Assembly: GCA_905181935.1 (NCBI GenBank)
Contig: CAJIZV010000001.1
Span: forward strand, 124,001 to 188,000
Length of the DNA stretch: 64,000 nt
Source of the DNA: an uncultured Amylibacter sp.
Lineage (GTDB): Bacteria > Pseudomonadota > Alphaproteobacteria > Rhodobacterales > Rhodobacteraceae
Direction: 5' to 3'
Positions 54,986-64,000 of this stretch are shown one piece after another. Made by a program: the position numbers and the translations under genes. Numbering within the stretch: the first letter of the stretch is position 1; the number at the start of each line of letters is the position of its first letter. A model generated the notes under the pieces. That model ran no database searches. It saw only the letters and a list, made by a program, of their open reading frames with translations, and was not told the origin of the DNA.

Positions 54986-56485
54986 ATGAATGAGATTAGT
55001 CCTTTAGGCAATTCACAAGCCTCTGAAGAAATAGAATCAAATCAACAGCCCCACAATATCGAAGCTGAACAAGCGCTATTGGGTGCTTTATTAGTAAATA
55101 ACGATGTTTATGATAAGATTGCCGCTATTGTAAGAGACGTTCACTTTTATGACCCTGTACATACGCGTATTTTCGAAACTATTGCCAACCGAATACAAAA
55201 AAATGCACTAGCATCTCCTGTAACGATTAAAGCTTTTTTCGAAGATGATGCAGGTTTAGCAGAGCTTGGCGGTCCAGCATATTTAGCACGTCTTGCTGGT
55301 GCATCCGTATCAGTATTTGCTGCGCGCGACTACGCACAAATGATATACGATATGGCAATTCGTAGAGATCTTATGGCTATCGGTGAAGAAATTGCAGACA
55401 AAGCACGCCTTGTTGAAATATCATCAGAGCCCTCTGAACAAATTGTAGAAGCAGAGCAGCGCCTTTATGCTTTGTCAGAACAAGGCCAAGTAGACAGTGG
55501 TTTTCAATCCTTTTTGAAAGCTGTTACCGATGCTGTAAATATGGCAAATCAAGCATATCAACGTGATGGAGGAATGGCAGGTATTTCAACTGGCCTTTCT
55601 GATATGGATAAAAAGCTAGGTGGTCTCCATCCATCTGATTTACTTATTCTCGCAGGGCGTCCATCTATGGGAAAAACAGCTCTTGCAACAAATATCGCAT
55701 TTAACATAGCAAAAGCATATAAAAAAGGTCAGCGCCACGATGGAACAGAAGGTGCTGTGGAAGGTGGTGTTGTTGGGTTTTACTCACTAGAGATGTCTGC
55801 GGAACAGCTTGCTGGCCGAATTTTGTCCGAAGCATCAGAAGTCCCATCAAATCAAATTCGTTCAGGCGACATGACTGAAGCTGAATTTAGACGGTTTGTA
55901 GAGGCAGCAAAGCAATTAGAAAATTGCCCTCTATATATTGATGATACTCCTGCCCTACCAATTAGCCAACTGGCCGCACGAGCACGACGGTTAAAGCGTA
56001 CCCATGGGTTAGATATATTAATAATAGACTACCTGCAGCTTGTCCGACCAGCTTCTGCTAAAGACAGTCGCGTAAATGAAGTGTCCGAGATAACTCAAGG
56101 TATGAAGGCAATTGCAAAAGAACTTGATATTCCTGTGATAGCACTATCTCAGCTTTCCAGAGCTGTTGAAAACCGCGACGACAAGCGTCCACAATTATCG
56201 GATTTGCGTGAATCTGGATCAATTGAACAAGATGCGGACGTCGTAATGTTTGTTTATAGAGAAGAGTATTACAAAGAACGGGAAAAACCTGGAGATCATG
56301 AAGCAGACAAAATGATGATGTGGCAAGAGGAAATGGAAGCTTTACATGGCAAAGCAGAAATAATTATTGGCAAACAGCGCCATGGGCCAATTGGTACGGT
56401 AGACTTATCCTTTGAAGGCCAATTTACACGTTTTGGAAATCTAGTAAAACCATGGCAATCTAGTACACGCGACCAAGAATTTTAA
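54986..56485 (+). CDS. dnaB: Replicative DNA helicase
   Basis: 499 residues from ATG 54986 (an in-frame GTG at 54974 is possible). The N-domain (PHNIEAEQALLGALLVNNDV) is followed by the RecA-like helicase core: GRPSMGKTALATNIA near 223, FYSLEMSAEQLAGRI, IIDYLQLVRP near 340, LSQLSRAVENR and DLRESGSIEQDADVV. No intein. It unwinds DNA at the replication fork. Confidence 0.96.
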   Translation: MNEISPLGNSQASEEIESNQQPHNIEAEQALLGALLVNNDVYDKIAAIVRDVHFYDPVHTRIFETIANRIQKNALASPVTIKAFFEDDAGLAELGGPAYLARLAGASVSVFAARDYAQMIYDMAIRRDLMAIGEEIADKARLVEISSEPSEQIVEAEQRLYALSEQGQVDSGFQSFLKAVTDAVNMANQAYQRDGGMAGISTGLSDMDKKLGGLHPSDLLILAGRPSMGKTALATNIAFNIAKAYKKGQRHDGTEGAVEGGVVGFYSLEMSAEQLAGRILSEASEVPSNQIRSGDMTEAEFRRFVEAAKQLENCPLYIDDTPALPISQLAARARRLKRTHGLDILIIDYLQLVRPASAKDSRVNEVSEITQGMKAIAKELDIPVIALSQLSRAVENRDDKRPQLSDLRESGSIEQDADVVMFVYREEYYKEREKPGDHEADKMMMWQEEMEALHGKAEIIIGKQRHGPIGTVDLSFEGQFTRFGNLVKPWQSSTRDQEF

Positions 56486-56572
56486 TATACATAATTTAGT
56501 CGTATGGATTTAGATTTAGTCCTAAATTAAACTATAAAATATTTATGCTATTTAATACTAAAAAGGAAAATA

Positions 56573-58069
56573 CTAAGTACGCTTTTTCTTTGCTCCACGG
56601 CCTAACGCTTTTACAAAGCGACCTTCTTGGTGCTTGTTTAATTTAGTAACCTTCTTTTCTTTTTTGTCTGCATACGGGTTCTTATCTGATTGAGATCGCA
56701 TAAAGATACGAATTGGTGTACCAGGCATATCAAAATCTTCTCTTAAACCATTAACTAGATACCTACTGTAACTAGTCGGTAATAAATCTGGGTGACTACA
56801 CATTACAACAAAGCTTGGTGGACGAGCTTTAACTTGGGTCATATAGCGCAACCGAATACGACGGCCCCCAGGTGCTGGCGGTGGATGCGAATCAGTCATT
56901 TCCATCAACCAACGGTTACATTGTGATGTTGATAGACGTTTATTCCATACCATGTGCGCTGATAAAATAGCGGCATGTAAACGATCTAATCCGCGGCCAG
57001 TTTTCGCTGAAATAGTAACCAGAGGCGCACCACGCAATTGTGGTAATAGACGCGTAAATTTTTCACGAATATCTTTTAGTTTTTCTTGTTTTTCACTTTC
57101 AACATCCCACTTATTAACAGCAACAACAACCGCTCGACCTTCACGCTCTGCTAAATCTGCAATACGTAAATCTTGCTGCTCAAAAGGAATAGCAGCATCT
57201 AGGAGCACAACAACAACTTCTGAAAATTTTACAGCCCGCAGGCCATCTGAGACTGAAAGTTTTTCTAATTTTTCTTGTACTTTTGCTTTCTTCCTTATTC
57301 CAGCAGTATCCCATAATCGCATTGGGACATTATCCCATTCATGATTGATTGAAATACTGTCACGTGTAATTCCAGCTTCTGGACCAGTAAGCATTCGCTC
57401 ATGGCCTAAGATTTGATTAATTAATGTAGATTTTCCAGAATTTGGCCGACCTATGATTGAAATCTGCAATGGACGCTCTGCAGAGTAAGTTATTTCCAAC
57501 CCACTCTCATCATCATCTAACTCTTCTATTTCAACATCTATTTCAGGCTCTACAACATCTTCTTTATCTTCAAATTCTTTGGAAATTGGCATCAAAACGT
57601 GTTGCAAATCAACCATGCCCTCTCCATGTTCACCTGATAAACGAACAGGCTCACCTAATCCAAGGCTAAAAGCATCAAAAAATCCAACTTCTCCCGAATT
57701 TCCTTCTGCCTTGTTTGCAACTAACACAACTCGTGCAGATTTTTTACGCAAGATTTCAGCAAACACTCTATCTGCAGGCAAAACACCAGCCCGAGCATCC
57801 ATCATGAAAATACAAACATCAGCCATATCTACTGCACGCTCAGTCAACATGCGCATTCGCCCCTGTAGGCTTTCATCAGTTGCCTCTTCTAATCCAGCAG
57901 TATCAATTACAGTGAACTTTATTGGGCCCATTTTTGCATCACCCTCACGTAAATCACGAGTAACACCAGGCTGATCGTCTACTAAAGCCAAACGTCTCCC
58001 AACCAAACGGTTAAATAGGGTAGATTTTCCAACATTTGGGCGTCCGACAAGTGCGACGGTAAAAGTCAT
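56573..58069 (-). CDS. der: GTPase Der (EngA), ribosome assembly
   Basis: 498 residues from ATG 58069. Two G domains: G1 GRPNVGKS near 8 with DTAGLEE, and G1 GRPNSGKS near 211 with DTAGIRKK and NKWD. An acidic linker ([20 protein letters not shown]) lies between. The C-terminal KH-like domain (about 370-470) and basic tail ([17 protein letters not shown]) are present. Functions in 50S maturation. Follows bamB on the same strand. Confidence 0.95.
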   Translation of the reverse strand: MTFTVALVGRPNVGKSTLFNRLVGRRLALVDDQPGVTRDLREGDAKMGPIKFTVIDTAGLEEATDESLQGRMRMLTERAVDMADVCIFMMDARAGVLPADRVFAEILRKKSARVVLVANKAEGNSGEVGFFDAFSLGLGEPVRLSGEHGEGMVDLQHVLMPISKEFEDKEDVVEPEIDVEIEELDDDESGLEITYSAERPLQISIIGRPNSGKSTLINQILGHERMLTGPEAGITRDSISINHEWDNVPMRLWDTAGIRKKAKVQEKLEKLSVSDGLRAVKFSEVVVVLLDAAIPFEQQDLRIADLAEREGRAVVVAVNKWDVESEKQEKLKDIREKFTRLLPQLRGAPLVTISAKTGRGLDRLHAAILSAHMVWNKRLSTSQCNRWLMEMTDSHPPPAPGGRRIRLRYMTQVKARPPSFVVMCSHPDLLPTSYSRYLVNGLREDFDMPGTPIRIFMRSQSDKNPYADKKEKKVTKLNKHQEGRFVKALGRGAKKKRT

Positions 58070-58148
58070 TTTAAAAGGGCTTTCGTTTGAATACACACAA
58101 TTTATTTGGGCGCACAACTATGTGACAATTTCTTAACGAATTAAATCC

Positions 58149-59441
58149 TTATTGGAAAGCGATGAGTTTGCCCGAACCAGATAGAACATACATATACTCG
58201 TTAGCAACAGCCACTTGGGATGCCGCCTTGCCTTTAATAGAAATCGAATTGATTAAACTTCCTGTGGTTGGGTCAAATACACGAATCAAGCCATCAGTTC
58301 CAGCCACATAAATACGGTTTCCAGCTAATACAGGGCTAAAGTGGACAAACTTACCTGTTTCACGCTTAGCATTTTTATAAATAGGTAAGCTAACAGACCA
58401 AACTTCTGACCCATTTTTTCGATCTAAACGTTTAAGACTTTGCTGATCAGTAATTAGAAATAAGGCGTTCCCTGATAGCCACACTGGACCTATTGTTCCC
58501 TCTTGTATCGTCCAGTTTGGCCTACCAGAAGTAATATTAATTGCAGTCAAACGACCAGACCCATTTCCTACATAGACTACATCATTAAAGACAACTGGGT
58601 CACCTGATACTGCCTTTACATAACCAGCTGCTGAGCCCCTTCGTTTACCACTTATAATGTGGCTCCAAATTTGTAACCCATTATCAAGAGAAACACCCTG
58701 AACCTCGCCCGAGCTATAAGGTAAGATCACGATATTACCACTTATGGCAGGTGTTCCTGCACCCAAAATTCCAGTACCTGTAGTATTAGAACTCTGTTGC
58801 CAAGCTATACGCCCATTACTTGCCTCCAAAGCGACTGCCTGCTTCCCGCCAGTCATCACAATAATTTTTTTACCATCAAATGCGGGTGGAGCAGATATTG
58901 TTCCCAAGGCGCTATGTCGCCATTTAATTTTACCAGATGATGCATTAATTAAAATAACTTCACCAGATCCAGTCGTTGCAGCTATCATTCCACTAGCATA
59001 AGCCAAACCACCACCTGACACTTTGTCTTTACTACTTTTATTTAATTTTAAGTTCAGTGACCAAACTTTTTCTCCACTATTATTAAATGCAGTAATATTT
59101 GCAGCTGCATCCAATGTGAAAATATGATTCTCTGCTACAATAGGATCAGCAGATATTCGCAAACGCTTTTTATTTCCAACACCAATTGTTGCCGACCAAA
59201 TCTTACGAGGTTTATCCGACAATGCTGGATGTTTTAAATGATGAGATTTACTACCATTGCGTTGCGTCCAATTAGAATTAACTGATACTGATGGTAACTT
59301 CAAATTAGTACTGGCTACAGATGATGACACTGCTTTAGGTCTTAAATCTAAACGAATACCTTCAACAGTGTCCTCATTTTCTGCGCAGGCTACTAAAGTT
59401 AGAAGCCCAATTAGCATAATAATTTTTAACTTATACAACAT
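58149..59441 (-). CDS. bamB: Outer-membrane assembly lipoprotein BamB-like (PQQ repeats)
   Basis: 430 residues. Lipobox LVAC at about residues 16-19, then repeated PQQ-like beta-propeller blades (WSLNLKLNKS, IKWRHSALG, IAWQQSSN, IWSHIIS, PNWTIQEG, VWSVSLP). It should be anchored to the outer membrane and assist BamA. Order TPR protein, bamB, der matches Rhodobacterales. Confidence 0.88.
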   Translation of the reverse strand: MLYKLKIIMLIGLLTLVACAENEDTVEGIRLDLRPKAVSSSVASTNLKLPSVSVNSNWTQRNGSKSHHLKHPALSDKPRKIWSATIGVGNKKRLRISADPIVAENHIFTLDAAANITAFNNSGEKVWSLNLKLNKSSKDKVSGGGLAYASGMIAATTGSGEVILINASSGKIKWRHSALGTISAPPAFDGKKIIVMTGGKQAVALEASNGRIAWQQSSNTTGTGILGAGTPAISGNIVILPYSSGEVQGVSLDNGLQIWSHIISGKRRGSAAGYVKAVSGDPVVFNDVVYVGNGSGRLTAINITSGRPNWTIQEGTIGPVWLSGNALFLITDQQSLKRLDRKNGSEVWSVSLPIYKNAKRETGKFVHFSPVLAGNRIYVAGTDGLIRVFDPTTGSLINSISIKGKAASQVAVANEYMYVLSGSGKLIAFQ

Positions 59442-59492
59442 GAACTTTACCCCTTAATCAGCAGACACAAAAAAGATTAAACATTACTTCAA

Positions 59493-60173
59493 CTATTGTG
59501 CCACTTCATCATTTGAAAGTAGGTTTATTTTTTCAGGTATTTTACCACCAAGAGCTACAATCATTTGTTGGCTGCGAGACAACAAAGCTTGAGAAACTCC
59601 AGCTTCATTAATTAAAGACATTAAAACTGACAGTGCTTCTTTTCCATCGCCCGAATCAATATAAGCAATCGCTTTTTGTTCCAACGCTATTGTTCTGAAA
59701 GGGTTTCCCGCTGCAGACATTGTTTCAAGAGTTTTAATTCGATCATCAATATTCATAGTACTACCACGAACCATGATAGCTTTAAGAGTTGCAATTTGAG
59801 CATAAATATCAGTTCCTGACTTTAAAGAATCATATATTTTTAGTGCTCCCAAAGTATCATCTTGCTCTAATAATACTCCCGCACGGTGCAATTCTGCGAT
59901 TGGAACTTCAGTACCACCCGAATTAGATATATTGTTTAGCTCCAACGCCCTTAAAGTAGCATCATCTTGTTCCAAAGCAGCGATCAATGCATCACCACGC
60001 GCAGCAGCAGCATTAGCGGAGGCTGACTTTTGGTATTCAAGAAAACCAGCACCACCAACCAAACCAAATATAACAAGCACAGCAATCCAGCCATATTTTT
60101 TATATAAAGCAAATAATTTATCTTTACGCACTTCTTCCGATACTTCTTCGATAAAACCGTCTGTATTACTCAC
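59493..60173 (-). CDS. TPR-like membrane protein (YfgM/DUF2133 type)
   Basis: 226 residues. One membrane helix at about 29-46 (WIAVLVIFGLVGGAGFLEY) and a helical periplasmic part rich in Ala and Leu. It precedes bamB as yfgM does in enterobacteria, and probably takes part in periplasmic chaperone traffic. 51 bp separate it from bamB. Confidence 0.82.
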   Translation of the reverse strand: MSNTDGFIEEVSEEVRKDKLFALYKKYGWIAVLVIFGLVGGAGFLEYQKSASANAAAARGDALIAALEQDDATLRALELNNISNSGGTEVPIAELHRAGVLLEQDDTLGALKIYDSLKSGTDIYAQIATLKAIMVRGSTMNIDDRIKTLETMSAAGNPFRTIALEQKAIAYIDSGDGKEALSVLMSLINEAGVSQALLSRSQQMIVALGGKIPEKINLLSNDEVAQ

Positions 60174-60238
60174 TCGAAAGCCTCCAAATTCATTTATGGC
60201 AGTTATCTAAACTGAATATAACGTTAATACCAGTAAGA

Positions 60239-61114
60239 TTAGTCTTTTTTTACTTTATATGTATGCTGCTCTGCAGGAAAGCTTCGGTCCCTAACTTCAG
60301 AAGAATAACGACTTATAGCCTCAACCATCATTTCTTGCATGTTACCATACCGCTTTACAAAAGTTGGCACTCTAGGAAACAAACCTATCATATCCTCAAA
60401 AACTAATATTTGACCATCACAATGCACAGAAGCTCCAATTCCAATAGTTGGTATATCAACACTTTCAGTAATTTTTTGTGCTAATTTTTCAGCAACTCCC
60501 TCAACAACAATAGAAAAGGCACCAGCCGTTTCAACAGCTTTAGCATCTGCAATGACATCTTCCCATACATCTTCATCACGAATTGCCCTAAAACCTCCAG
60601 CCGTATTCATTTGTTGTGGCATCAATCCAATATGAGCCATTACTGGAATTCCACGTGCTGATAAGTGATGAATTGTCTTGGCCATTTCACTGCCACCTTC
60701 TAACTTTATAGCAGTACACCCCGTTTCTTTAACAATCCGGCTTGCATTTCGAAATGCAACCTCAGGACTTTCTTCATAACTGCCAAATGGCATATCAACA
60801 ACAACCAATGATTTTTCCGAACCACGCATAACAGCCTGACCGTGCATAATCATGTGTTCAATGGTAACACCTAAAGTATTTGGCATTCCATGAATAACCA
60901 TTCCTAAACTATCACCTACAAGTATCATATCAGCCTCAGCATCAATTAAACGTGCCACATGAGCAGTATAAGCAGTCAAACACACAAGTGGTTCGCCACC
61001 TTTTCGTGCTCTAAAATTAGGTACAGTCATTTTTTTACGTGTAACAATAGCATTACTTGATTGCTCAGAATCAGTTTTAGCCGTTTTTTTTGGAAGAGTA
61101 GACGTTGTTGACAT
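60239..61114 (-). CDS. panB: 3-methyl-2-oxobutanoate hydroxymethyltransferase
   Basis: 291 residues. Conserved features: LVCLTAYTAHVARLID near 43, DMILVGDSLGMVIHG near 60, VVVDMPFGSYEESPE near 100, AIKLEGG near 134, MAHIGLMPQQ near 156 and IGIGASVHCDGQILVFEDMI near 221. First committed step of pantothenate synthesis. A basic N-terminal tail of about 28 residues is longer than in E. coli. Confidence 0.95.
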   Translation of the reverse strand: MSTTSTLPKKTAKTDSEQSSNAIVTRKKMTVPNFRARKGGEPLVCLTAYTAHVARLIDAEADMILVGDSLGMVIHGMPNTLGVTIEHMIMHGQAVMRGSEKSLVVVDMPFGSYEESPEVAFRNASRIVKETGCTAIKLEGGSEMAKTIHHLSARGIPVMAHIGLMPQQMNTAGGFRAIRDEDVWEDVIADAKAVETAGAFSIVVEGVAEKLAQKITESVDIPTIGIGASVHCDGQILVFEDMIGLFPRVPTFVKRYGNMQEMMVEAISRYSSEVRDRSFPAEQHTYKVKKD

Positions 61115-61333
61115 TTTATCGGCGTCCTTGCGCGCTTATGTTCGCTATATAGTTAAGGTATTAAAATAAAAATTACGAGGCTGAATAATAGAAAGTATAA
61201 CTAAAAAATACGTTTGTAATCACAAAATTGTAATATACATCTAGTTGTAAGCATATAATTTTAAGCGTAAGTAACTCGTAAATATGAGTTTAAATTTTAC
61301 CTACTTATCCGACTAGTTCAATTGGAGATTATT

Positions 61334-62413
61334 ATGCGCCTTTCATCAATCATAATTGCTATCATGGTTTGCATTGGGATTGCAGGATTTATATTCAGAA
61401 ATGAAATAAAAGACACGCAAACCTTATCATCTCCTGAAATAAAAATAGAGGCTCCAACTAAGATTATAAAAGCTGTCTCTGTTTTAGTTCAGAAGTCTAC
61501 GGAACGCGAAGTTACGAACGGCATTTTATTGCGTGGCCAAACTTCTGCATTTAAATCTGTTCAAGTTAAGGCCAAAACATCAGGATCTGTAATTTCTCAA
61601 CCTATTCGAAAAGGTACATTTGTAGAGAAAGGGGAATTACTTTGTGAATTAGAAGTGGGCACTAAAACTGCAGCATTGGCAGAAGCTAAAGCAAAACTTG
61701 CTGAGGCTGATACTAATAATAAAGCTTCAGCAAACTTAGTAAAAAAAGGTTTTGCAACGGAAACTCAAGCAATTGGGCGTCAGGCTACCCTAGAAGCAGC
61801 CATTGCAGGTGTTGATCGAGCACAAACAGATTTAGACAACACAAAAATTATTGCGCCATTTAATGGCCTTTTAGAGTCTGATACTGCAGAATTAGGTGAC
61901 TTTATGCAGACTGGCGCTTCATGTGGAACAGTCTTAGCACTTAATCCTATTAAACTTGTAGGCTATGCGACAGAGACGCAAGTTTCACGTATAAAAGTTG
62001 GCACAACAGCTGGTGCAAAATTGATAAACGGTGACGAAGTAGTAGGCAAGGTAAGCTTTATTTCACGTTCTGCAGATCCATTAACACGTACATTTTTAGT
62101 AGAGACAACAGTTGCCAATAAAGACTTGGCTATAAGAGAAGGCTCAACTGCAGACATATATATCGCACTTGATGGTGTTAAAGCGCATTTACTGCCTCAA
62201 TCATCCCTTACATTAAGTGGGGCTGGTGAATTAGGAGTGAGAATTGCTGAAGATAGTAAAGCTAAGTTTGCACCGATACAAATCATTCGAGATTCTGAAG
62301 AAGGTGTATGGGTAACAGGTCTACCACAATCCGTAGATATAATAGTTGTTGGCCAAGAGTATGTTACTGATAACTCTAACATAAAGATATCCTATAAAGG
62401 CTCTCAACAATGA
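61334..62413 (+). CDS. RND efflux membrane-fusion (adaptor) protein
   Basis: 359 residues from ATG 61334, supported by GGAG at 61324-61327. One N-terminal anchor helix (about 4-22), then a lipoyl-like half (VKAKTSGSVISQPIRKGTFV), a short coiled coil (KAKLAEADTNNKASANLVKKG) and the second half (IIAPFNGLLESDTAELGDFM). It links the inner-membrane pump to an outer-membrane channel. The stop overlaps the pump gene (ATGA). Divergent from panB. Confidence 0.92.
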   Translation: MRLSSIIIAIMVCIGIAGFIFRNEIKDTQTLSSPEIKIEAPTKIIKAVSVLVQKSTEREVTNGILLRGQTSAFKSVQVKAKTSGSVISQPIRKGTFVEKGELLCELEVGTKTAALAEAKAKLAEADTNNKASANLVKKGFATETQAIGRQATLEAAIAGVDRAQTDLDNTKIIAPFNGLLESDTAELGDFMQTGASCGTVLALNPIKLVGYATETQVSRIKVGTTAGAKLINGDEVVGKVSFISRSADPLTRTFLVETTVANKDLAIREGSTADIYIALDGVKAHLLPQSSLTLSGAGELGVRIAEDSKAKFAPIQIIRDSEEGVWVTGLPQSVDIIVVGQEYVTDNSNIKISYKGSQQ

Positions 62414-64000
62414 CAAGTATGATTGATTGGGCAACAGATAGGGCCCGAATGATATTAGTATTTGTTGTCATGTCATTGGTTGCAGGTATTTTAGCATATA
62501 CAAGTTTACCCAAGGAAGGTGAGCCTGACATTGATATCCCAGCACTTTTCGTATCTGTGCCTTTTCCAGGAATTTCTGCTGAAGATAGTGAAAAACTAAT
62601 TGTTAAGCCTCTAGAAAACAAACTCAAAGGTATTACTGGGCTAAAGACCATGTCATCCACTGCCGCTGAAGGCTATGGGGGTGTGGCATTAGAATTTGAA
62701 TTTGGTTGGGATAAGACTGCCACGATTGCAAATGTTCGCGACAAAGCAAATCAAGCTCAAGCTGAATTTCCCGATGGTGCCGACCAATATTCCATAAATG
62801 AAATTAATTTTTCAAGGTTCCCAATTTTAGTAGTCTCTATGTCAGGCCAATTACCTGAACGGACTATGGCGCGGGTAGCCAAAAACCTACAAGATCGTAT
62901 CGAGGCAATGCCTGAAGTGCTAGAAGTAGGGCTTGCGGGCCAACGTAATGAAATGTTGGAGGTTTTAATCGACCCACTGAAGCTAGAAGCATATAATGTG
63001 ACGGCAGGTGAATTAATTAATGTTGTAACCAATAATAATCTTTTGATTGCGGCTGGTGAAATAGAAAATGATTCCGGTGCCTTTGCAATAAAAATTCCAT
63101 CGTCGTTCAGTAAGCCTAAAGATGTTTATAATCTGCCTGTAAAAGTAAACGGCAATAGAGTTATTACTTTACAAGATTTAGCAGATATTAGGCTTACATT
63201 TGAAGATCGCATTGGAACGGCGCGTTTTAATGGCGAGACTACGGTGACCTTACAAATTATTAAACGAAAAGGTGTAAATTTAATAAGTACAGTTAGCTTG
63301 GTTAAAGCGGAAGTTGAAAAGATAACTCTAGAGTGGGAGCCAGAATTACGCGATGCAATCACTATCAATTATTCTTCAGACCAATCGCGCCAAGTCTCTG
63401 GTATGGTTAGCCAACTTGAAGGATCAGTTTTAACTGCGATTGCATTGGTAATGATCGTTGTCTTGGCGTCTCTTGGCATCCGTTCTGCATTATTAGTAGG
63501 CTTTGCAATACCAACATCTTTTTTGCTGGCTTTTGCTTTGATGGGAATATCTGGAATAACAATTTCTAATATGGTGATGTTTGGTCTAATCCTAGCAGTA
63601 GGTATGTTAGTTGATGGAGCCATCGTTGTAGTAGAATATGCTGACAAACGCATTTCTGAAGGCGTTGAGCCAATGGAAGCCTACGGCTCAGCAGCAAAAC
63701 GTATGTTTTGGCCAATTGTATCGTCTACAGCAACAACGCTTTGTGCTTTTCTTCCCATGCTATTTTGGCCCGGAATTCCTGGTGAATTTATGAAGATGCT
63801 CCCTATAACACTAATCTATGTTTTATCCGCATCTTTACTTGTGGCGCTAATCTATCTTCCAGTTGTAGGTGGAGTGGCAGGTCGGTTAACACGTACTTTA
63901 GAAAAAGTATCCGAGTACCTGCGCAACAATACTAAAGTTTCTATTCGCATATTATTACTTTTATTATCCATTGGTATAATTTTTACAGGTGTACTTCAAT
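62410..64000 (+). CDS. RND efflux pump, inner-membrane subunit, partial (3' end outside window)
   Basis: About 530 codons visible. The first helix (ARMILVFVVMSLVAGILAY) and porter segments LPKEGEPDIDIPALFVSVPF, PLENKLKGITGLKTMSSTA and PEVLEVGLAGQRNEMLEVLI are typical of AcrB/MdtB-type pumps. The transmembrane part includes AVGMLVDGAIVVVEYADKRI, with the conserved Asp of the proton relay region. It is driven by the proton gradient. Substrate unknown. Confidence 0.93.
   Translation, partial: MTSMIDWATDRARMILVFVVMSLVAGILAYTSLPKEGEPDIDIPALFVSVPFPGISAEDSEKLIVKPLENKLKGITGLKTMSSTAAEGYGGVALEFEFGWDKTATIANVRDKANQAQAEFPDGADQYSINEINFSRFPILVVSMSGQLPERTMARVAKNLQDRIEAMPEVLEVGLAGQRNEMLEVLIDPLKLEAYNVTAGELINVVTNNNLLIAAGEIENDSGAFAIKIPSSFSKPKDVYNLPVKVNGNRVITLQDLADIRLTFEDRIGTARFNGETTVTLQIIKRKGVNLISTVSLVKAEVEKITLEWEPELRDAITINYSSDQSRQVSGMVSQLEGSVLTAIALVMIVVLASLGIRSALLVGFAIPTSFLLAFALMGISGITISNMVMFGLILAVGMLVDGAIVVVEYADKRISEGVEPMEAYGSAAKRMFWPIVSSTATTLCAFLPMLFWPGIPGEFMKMLPITLIYVLSASLLVALIYLPVVGGVAGRLTRTLEKVSEYLRNNTKVSIRILLLLLSIGIIFTGVLQ

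Overview
The window looks like a chromosomal segment of an AT-rich marine alphaproteobacterium close to the Rhodobacterales. This rests on gene order and protein style: ccmABCDG, a panB / TPR / bamB / der block, an infC whose N-terminus matches the Rhodobacterales type, many high-affinity ABC and TRAP importers, and an FMN riboswitch ahead of ribH. No 16S rRNA is present, so the placement is inference.

Region 1 (1-12 kb) is a phosphorus and glycerol-phosphate block. It holds a Na/Pi symporter (cut by the window edge), a 5'-truncated metallophosphoesterase, a DeoR regulator, a broken HAD hydrolase, a LysR regulator, a complete ugpBAEC importer, an orphan second ugpE with an inositol-monophosphatase-family enzyme, and an RpiR regulator. 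Region 2 (12-20 kb) is a catabolic operon: N-formylglutamate amidohydrolase family, TRAP dctQMP, a glutamine-synthetase-like ligase, an aldehyde dehydrogenase and an iron-type alcohol dehydrogenase. Together these could run a gamma-glutamylated amino-alcohol pathway. The dctM 3' end carries four single-base insertions. Region 3 (20-28.5 kb) has an M24 peptidase, an AfuABC-type sugar-phosphate importer with a HAD phosphatase, a histidine phosphatase, a MYG1-family protein and tRNA-Gly(TCC).

Region 4 (28.5-42 kb) is a long minus-strand cluster: an RbsABC-type importer with two permeases, an unusual cytoplasmic regulator that fuses a DNA-binding domain to a solute-binding-protein domain, an M24 protein with an altered metal site, a TPP-dependent 2-oxoacid or acetoin dehydrogenase E1 pair with a degenerate E2, and an aldehyde dehydrogenase. 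A divergent SDR gene lies at the upstream end. A shared palindrome occurs upstream of both the regulator and the binding-protein gene.

Region 5 (42-46.4 kb) looks like an eroded island: an IS6-family remnant, acnB with visibly higher GC, and the C-terminal stub of a tyrosine recombinase. Region 6 (46.4-64 kb) is housekeeping: argE, infC with an apparent ATA start, a DUF1223 gene, a methyltransferase, ccmABCDG, ribH, pyrC, dnaB, der, bamB, a TPR protein, panB and an RND efflux pair that runs off the right edge. A short N-terminal remnant of acnA sits divergent from ccmA.

The most striking result is this pair: an acnA relic at what I believe is its ancestral place beside ccmA, and an acnB between mobile-element remains about 5 kb away. 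This suggests that acquired AcnB displaced AcnA.
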